A DNA stretch of 64,000 nucleotides from Bacillota bacterium (GTDB lineage Bacteria; Bacillota; UBA5301; JAMCQP01). Positions 60,222 to 64,000 of the stretch are shown here, in pieces. The notes beneath the pieces were generated by a model that was not told where the DNA came from, did not search any database, and saw only the letters and a list, made by a program, of their open reading frames with translations. The stretch covers positions 5,977-69,976 of the forward strand of contig JAMCQP010000034.1 in assembly GCA_023381695.1 (NCBI GenBank). The letters run 5' to 3'. The first letter of the stretch is position 1. Every line of letters starts with the position of its first letter. The translations under genes and the position numbers were made by a program.

Positions 60222-60353
60222 CGCGATGAGGTCTTGATACAGGTTAAGGAAGTTGGCGTTTGTGGGTCAGACATCACAATTTACCTGGGTAAACATAGGC
60301 GTGCCAAACCACCCTTGATTGATGGATTGCTTGAGCAAGTATAACTGCAACGA
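60222..60353 (+). pseudogene. N-terminal relic of a second zinc-dependent dehydrogenase
   Basis: The frame at 60222-60320 reads RDEVLIQVKEVGVCGSDITI then YLGKHRRAKPPLI, which parallels EVMIEVKASGICGSDLHIYH and RPPVI in the intact gene just downstream. After PPLI the family GHE is replaced by DGLLEQV and a stop at about 60351-60353. No start codon fits the frame, so it is a short duplicated or captured fragment rather than a gene. Confidence 0.7.
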
Positions 60354-60363
60354 CGGAGAAAGG

Positions 60364-61422
60364 ATGACTGCAAAGATGGAAAAGATGCATGGGCTGTTCA
60401 AGACCGATTCCGGTCCGGGAAATATGGAGGTCCGTGAGATCGCGGCGCCAAAGCCGGGCCCCGGTGAGGTGATGATCGAGGTTAAAGCGTCGGGGATCTG
60501 CGGTTCGGATCTGCACATTTATCATTCGGACATCGCAATCCCCACGCGCCCGCCGGTGATTACCGGCCACGAGTTTTCCGGGGTGATCGCCGCGCTTGGC
60601 GAAGGGGTGACCGGCTGGAAGGAGGGCGATCGGGTGACTTCCGAGACCGCCTCCATCCGTTGCGATACGTGCTCCTATTGCCGGACGGGGTTTTACAACC
60701 TCTGCCCGGAGCGAAGGCTGATCGGTTACTGGGTCAACGGCTCCTTTGCAAAATATATCGTGGTTCCGGCTCGCAACGTGCACCGGCTGCCGGACAACAT
60801 CGACTTTGTGACCGGCGCCATGGCCGAGCCCACCGCCTGTTGCGTGCATGCGGTGAATGAGCTTACGAACATTCGCGGTGGCGATCTGGTGGTGATCATC
60901 GGCCCCGGTCCCATCGGCCTGATCTCCGCCCAGTTGGCCATGGCGGAGGGCGCCGATGTGGTGGTGGTTGGCACCAGCAAGGACGCCACCCGGCTGGAGA
61001 TGGCCAAAAAACTGGGCGCCAGGCGGACCATCGATGTCCAGACCGAAAACGCGCCGGAGATTGTAAACCAGATGACCGGCGGCAAGGGAGCCGACGTGGT
61101 TCTGGAATGCTCCGGCAACGAGGCGGGTGCGGCGTTGGGCCTGGAACTGGTGCGCCGTCAGGGGCGGTACACCCAGATCGGCCTCTTTGGAAAGAAGATT
61201 CAGCTGGACTTTGAGCGGATTTGCTATAAGGAATTGAAGGTCACCGGTTCCATTGGATCCGTCTGGACGTCCTGGGACAAGGCCCTGCGCTTCATGGCCA
61301 CCGGCCGGATCCAGCTTAAGCCGTTGCAATCGGATATTCTGCCGATTACCGAATGGAAAGAGGGCTTTCGGAAGTTTGAAGCGAAAGAAGGGTTCAAGAT
61401 TTTCTTGCAGCCCGTGGATTAA
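60364..61422 (+). CDS. Zinc-dependent medium-chain dehydrogenase (sorbitol/threonine dehydrogenase-like)
   Basis: A 352-residue NAD(P)-dependent alcohol or polyol dehydrogenase. Catalytic zinc ligands are in GICGSDLHIYH and ITGHEFSG. The structural zinc lobe is CDTCSYCRTGFYNLCPERR. The Rossmann motif is VVIIGPGPIGLISAQLAMAEG. A substrate such as a sugar alcohol is likely, given the transketolase genes after it. ATG 60364 follows GGAGAAAGG; upstream ATG 60319 is within the relic region. It is probably in one operon with the FadR-type gene and the split transketolase. Confidence 0.88.
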   Translation: MTAKMEKMHGLFKTDSGPGNMEVREIAAPKPGPGEVMIEVKASGICGSDLHIYHSDIAIPTRPPVITGHEFSGVIAALGEGVTGWKEGDRVTSETASIRCDTCSYCRTGFYNLCPERRLIGYWVNGSFAKYIVVPARNVHRLPDNIDFVTGAMAEPTACCVHAVNELTNIRGGDLVVIIGPGPIGLISAQLAMAEGADVVVVGTSKDATRLEMAKKLGARRTIDVQTENAPEIVNQMTGGKGADVVLECSGNEAGAALGLELVRRQGRYTQIGLFGKKIQLDFERICYKELKVTGSIGSVWTSWDKALRFMATGRIQLKPLQSDILPITEWKEGFRKFEAKEGFKIFLQPVD

Positions 61423-61496
61423 GCAGAATGTGCCAGTTAATAGGATCGATTGGCTGATCCCGGGAACGTGTTGATCGGAGATAAACAGGGATTTTT

Positions 61497-61516
61497 GGCG
61501 ATGTGAGGCGATGTAA
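61497..61516. repeat. 10-bp tandem repeat before the transketolase start
   Basis: GGCGATGTGA (61497-61506) is followed directly by GGCGATGTAA (61507-61516), five bases before the ATG at 61521. Confidence 0.7.
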
Positions 61517-61520
61517 CCAA

Positions 61521-62396
61521 ATGAGTCAAAAGACGGACCAGGAGCTGGTGCGCAGGCTGGCCGAGCGGGCCCGCCGGTTGCGCGTCTCGGTCCTGGAGAT
61601 GATTTACAGGGCGCAGAGCGGCCATCCAGGCGGATCGCTTTCGGCGGCGGAGATCCTGGTGACCCTCTACGAGCACGAATTGCGCGTGGACCCGAAGAAC
61701 CCGCGGTGGCCGGACCGGGACCGCTTTGTGCTGGCCAAGGGCCACGCGGCGCCGGCGCTTTATGTGGAACTGGCGGAGCGGGGTTTCTTTCTGAAAAGTG
61801 AATTGGAGCGCTTCCGGCAGATCGACAGCATCCTGCAGGGGCATCCGGATATGAAGAAGACCCCCGGCGTGGATATGTCCACCGGTTCCCTGGGCCAGGG
61901 GCTTTCGGTGGGCATCGGCATGGCCCTGGCGGCCCGCCTGGACCAGAAGGACTACCACGTTTGGGCGCTGCTGGGCGACGGGGAGCTGGACGAGGGGCAG
62001 GTGTGGGAGGCGGCGGCCTACGCTTCCTTTCATAAGCTCACCAACATTACGGCCATCGTGGATCTCAACCACGTGCAACTGGACGGCTCGACCCGGGAGG
62101 TCCTGGCCATGGACCCCGTGGCGGAGAAATGGCGCGCCTTCGGCTGGAGGGTCATCGAGTGCGACGGCCATTCGGTGGAGGAGTTGCTGGGGTCGTACGC
62201 CGCGGCTAAAGGGGAAAAGTCCGGCCCGACGGTAATTTTGGCGCGTACGGTGAAGGGCAAGGGCGTTTCTTTCATGGAAAATAACGCGGCCTGGCATGGG
62301 GCTGCTCCCACCGAGGAACAGTTCCAGCAGGCCATGGTGGAGTTGAAACAGTCCGCGGCCGCGGAACAAACCACGAAACCGGGGAGGGACAATTAA
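61521..62396 (+). CDS. Transketolase, N-terminal (TPP-binding) subunit
   Basis: The thiamine-diphosphate-binding half of a split transketolase, 291 residues. It has YRAQSGHPGGSLSAAEILV, DRFVLAKGHAAPALY, GSLGQGLSVGIGMALAARLD and the TPP motif GDGELDEGQVWEAAAYA through DLNHVQLDG. With its partner gene it moves two-carbon units between sugar phosphates. Split transketolases are frequent in anaerobic Bacillota and archaea. The stop (TAA) and the next ATG share one base (TAATG), so the two subunits are made together. Confidence 0.93.
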   Translation: MSQKTDQELVRRLAERARRLRVSVLEMIYRAQSGHPGGSLSAAEILVTLYEHELRVDPKNPRWPDRDRFVLAKGHAAPALYVELAERGFFLKSELERFRQIDSILQGHPDMKKTPGVDMSTGSLGQGLSVGIGMALAARLDQKDYHVWALLGDGELDEGQVWEAAAYASFHKLTNITAIVDLNHVQLDGSTREVLAMDPVAEKWRAFGWRVIECDGHSVEELLGSYAAAKGEKSGPTVILARTVKGKGVSFMENNAAWHGAAPTEEQFQQAMVELKQSAAAEQTTKPGRDN

Positions 62397-63382
62397 TGGG
62401 CATAACCATGCGTGAAGCCTACGGGCGGGCCCTGGCAAGCCTGGGCGAGCGGGATGAACGAGTGGTGGTGCTGGACGCCGACGTCTCCAAGTCCACCCGG
62501 TCGGTGGTCTTCCTGGAACGGTTCCCGGAGCGCTTCTTCAACGTGGGAATCGCCGAGGGCAACATGATGAACATCGCCGGCGGCCTGGCGTCCTGCGGGA
62601 AGATCCCCTTCGTGAACACCTTCAGCTTCCTTCTGACCCTGAGGGCGGGGGAACAGCTCCGGACGGGAGTTGCCTATCCCAGGCTCAACGTCAAGGTGGC
62701 GGGCGCCTATATCGGCCTTTCCGACTCGTTTGACGGGGCGACGCACCAGGACGTGATGGACATCGCCGTCACCCGTGCCATGCCCAACATGACGGTCCTC
62801 TCCCTTTCGGACCATGTCATGGCCGCCAGGGCGGTCAGGGCGGCGGCGGAGTTCGACGGGCCGGTCTACCTCCGGCTGCACCGCAACGAGACGCCGGATC
62901 TTTCCCGCGAAGAGGATCCTTTCACCATCGGGAAGGCCGTGCTGCACCGGGATGGAAGCGACGTCACGCTGATCCCCACCGGGATCATGGTGGGCAAGGC
63001 GTTGGAGGCGGCGGATCTCCTGGCAAAAGAAGGAATTTCCGCGGCCGTGCTGGAAATTCACACGATAAAGCCCATCGATGTCGAGGCGATTGTAAAATAC
63101 GCGGATCAGACCGGCGCGCTGGTCACCGCGGAGGAGCACAATATCCTGGGCGGCCTGGGCGGCGCGGTGGCGGAGGTCCTTGGCGAACACCGGCCGGCGG
63201 TTCTGGAGCGGGTGGGCGTGGCGGACACCTTCGCGGAGTCGGGCGCCTATGATGCGCTCCTCAAGAAGTACGGCCTGACGGCGGAAGCCATCGTGGCCGC
63301 TGCCAGGAAGGCTTTGGCCAGGCGTTTGACATGGAGGTCAAGGCGCCGCGGAGCCCACGAGGGGCGGAAGCGGTGCATTTGA
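62396..63382 (+). CDS. Transketolase, C-terminal subunit
   Basis: The pyrimidine-binding plus C-terminal half of transketolase, 328 residues: MREAYGRALASLGERDERVV, RFPERFFNVGIAEGNMMNIA (catalytic Glu), SDSFDGATHQDVMDIAVTRA, VLEIHTIKPID and AEEHNILGGLGGAVAEVL. The last 19 residues (RLTWRSRRRGAHEGRKRCI) come from the first copy of a 53-bp tandem duplication and are not typical of the family, where the protein normally ends near ARKALA. GGAGGG precedes the start. Confidence 0.93.
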   Translation: MGITMREAYGRALASLGERDERVVVLDADVSKSTRSVVFLERFPERFFNVGIAEGNMMNIAGGLASCGKIPFVNTFSFLLTLRAGEQLRTGVAYPRLNVKVAGAYIGLSDSFDGATHQDVMDIAVTRAMPNMTVLSLSDHVMAARAVRAAAEFDGPVYLRLHRNETPDLSREEDPFTIGKAVLHRDGSDVTLIPTGIMVGKALEAADLLAKEGISAAVLEIHTIKPIDVEAIVKYADQTGALVTAEEHNILGGLGGAVAEVLGEHRPAVLERVGVADTFAESGAYDALLKKYGLTAEAIVAAARKALARRLTWRSRRRGAHEGRKRCI

Positions 63383-63428
63383 CATGGAGGTCAAGGCGCC
63401 GCGGAGCCCACGAGGGGCGGAAGCGGTG
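63325..63428. repeat. 53-bp period direct tandem duplication at the transketolase 3' end
   Basis: A 51-base block starting TTTGACATGGAGGTCAAGGC occurs at 63325-63375 and again, without mismatch, at 63378-63428, two bases apart. It contains the small inverted repeat TTGAC-ATGGAG-GTCAA. The first copy forms the end of the transketolase gene; the second is intergenic. The following 63429-63550 has no gene. Confidence 0.95.
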
Positions 63429-63550
63429 AAAAGGTAAACTGCGGCGAGGGAAGGATGAACCACGGGGCGGCCGCGGCGAGAACTTTGGCTGATGCTCCCT
63501 GTGTTCATACATAAAAGACGCCAAATTTCATCTGGGAGGGGAAAACAAAG

Positions 63551-64000
63551 ATGGCCAAATGGAAGGTGTATTTGACCCGGGAGCTGCCGAAACCGGCGCT
63601 GGACATGCTCCGGGCCGAGGTCGACCTGGAGATGAACCCGCATGACCGGGTGGTGACGCGCGAGGAGTTGCTGAAGGGGGTCAAGGGCAAGGACGGGCTG
63701 CTCAGCCTTCTCACCGAGACCATCGACGGGGAGGTCATGGACGCTGGCTTGCCCACCCTGAAGGGGATTGCCAACTACGCGGTGGGCTTTAACAACATCA
63801 GGGTGGAGGAGGCCACCAAACGGGGACTGCCGGTCTCCAACACCCCCGGCGTCCTCACCGAGACCACCGCGGATCTGGCCTGGACGTTGCTCATGGCCAG
63901 CGCCCGCCGGATTGCGGAATCGGACAGATTCCAGAGGGCGGGCAAGTACAAGGGCTGGGCGCCGATGCTCCTGCTGGGCCAGGATATTTACGGCAAGACG
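63551..64000 (+). CDS. D-isomer-specific 2-hydroxyacid dehydrogenase (glyoxylate/hydroxypyruvate reductase-like), 5' part
   Basis: The first 150 residues of a D-2-hydroxyacid dehydrogenase, running off the window. It reads MAKWKVYLTRELPKPALDML, with GLLSLLTETIDGEVMD, IANYAVGFNNI, EATKRGLPVSNTPGVLTETT then ADLAWTLLMASARRI, and GWAPMLLLGQDIYGKT, which leads into the NAD-binding loop. This pattern is nearest to glyoxylate/hydroxypyruvate reductases and D-glycerate dehydrogenases. GGGAGGGG precedes the ATG. It likely belongs to the same sugar or sugar-acid operon as the split transketolase. Confidence 0.9.
   Translation, partial: MAKWKVYLTRELPKPALDMLRAEVDLEMNPHDRVVTREELLKGVKGKDGLLSLLTETIDGEVMDAGLPTLKGIANYAVGFNNIRVEEATKRGLPVSNTPGVLTETTADLAWTLLMASARRIAESDRFQRAGKYKGWAPMLLLGQDIYGKT

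Overview
The window is about 64 kb of GC-rich bacterial chromosome, densely coded on both strands. Several traits point to Bacillota (Firmicutes), probably a deep-branching anaerobic, possibly thermophilic clostridial or Limnochordia/Hydrogenispora-like lineage: a cggR-gap-pgk-tpi-gpmI-eno-secG operon, a PHP-rapZ-yvcK-(...)-whiA neighbourhood, an Amj lipid II flippase, sigma-54, a VanW protein, ECF-type S components, a TPP riboswitch with an intrinsic terminator, and smpB-ssrA. The phylum is fairly safe; anything finer is a guess.

Layout. 1-1553: 3' end of guaA and amj. 1629-10658: storage-polysaccharide island (GT4 glycosyltransferase, nucleotidyltransferase/phosphomutase-like fusion, GH57 branching enzyme, DUF4912 protein, GH15 hydrolase). 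10787-18513: NagR-type regulator with its operator, then a muropeptide-sugar operon (GlcNAc/MurNAc kinase, a MurQ-NagZ fusion, AnmK, NagA, NagB) leading from anhydroMurNAc and GlcNAc to fructose-6-phosphate. 18597-27933: PHP, rapZ, yvcK, four inserted genes (PrcB-like, ECF S component, VanW, MFS), whiA, rpoN. 27955-30896: glcD-glcF. 30875-31687: scar region with a TnpB remnant and a decayed hydrolase. 31837-35810 (minus strand): DUF2089, DUF4097, SHOCT-like, small membrane, YvlD-like and MFS genes. 36033-41239: TPP-riboswitch thiamine salvage operon thiD-cytX-thiM-thiW-thiE(deleted)-thiL. 41412-49091: CggR-controlled lower glycolysis, ending in secG and a strong terminator. 49154-51655: thioesterase, HD protein, phosphoribosyltransferase, smpB, tmRNA. 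51855-58516: EAL-domain relic, two paralogous alpha-glucan phosphorylases flanking a Cys-rich small protein, an AlkZ-related protein and a sulfide:quinone oxidoreductase. 58642-64000: 3-methyladenine glycosylase, then a FadR-type regulator with a zinc dehydrogenase, split transketolase and the 5' part of a D-2-hydroxyacid dehydrogenase.

How it works together. Polysaccharide synthesis (1.6-10.7 kb), phosphorolysis (52-58.5 kb), wall-sugar recycling and the glycolytic operon form a carbon storage and turnover theme. Regulatory sites fit their genes: a near-consensus GlcNAc-regulator operator before nagR, two TGGGAC boxes exactly 20 bp apart before cggR, a CsoR/CstR-like inverted repeat before the sulfide:quinone oxidoreductase, and 11-bp phased repeats before the FadR-type regulator.

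The most unusual features are: (i) many short tandem duplications in spacers, often spanning the stop codon of the upstream gene; (ii) a thiE with an in-frame loss of its central part inside an otherwise intact operon; (iii) a short helical module shared by three consecutive genes of the DUF2089/DUF4097 operon; (iv) a MurQ-NagZ fusion; and (v) several gene relics (TnpB, EAL domain, zinc dehydrogenase). I found no CRISPR array, prophage, rRNA or tRNA gene.
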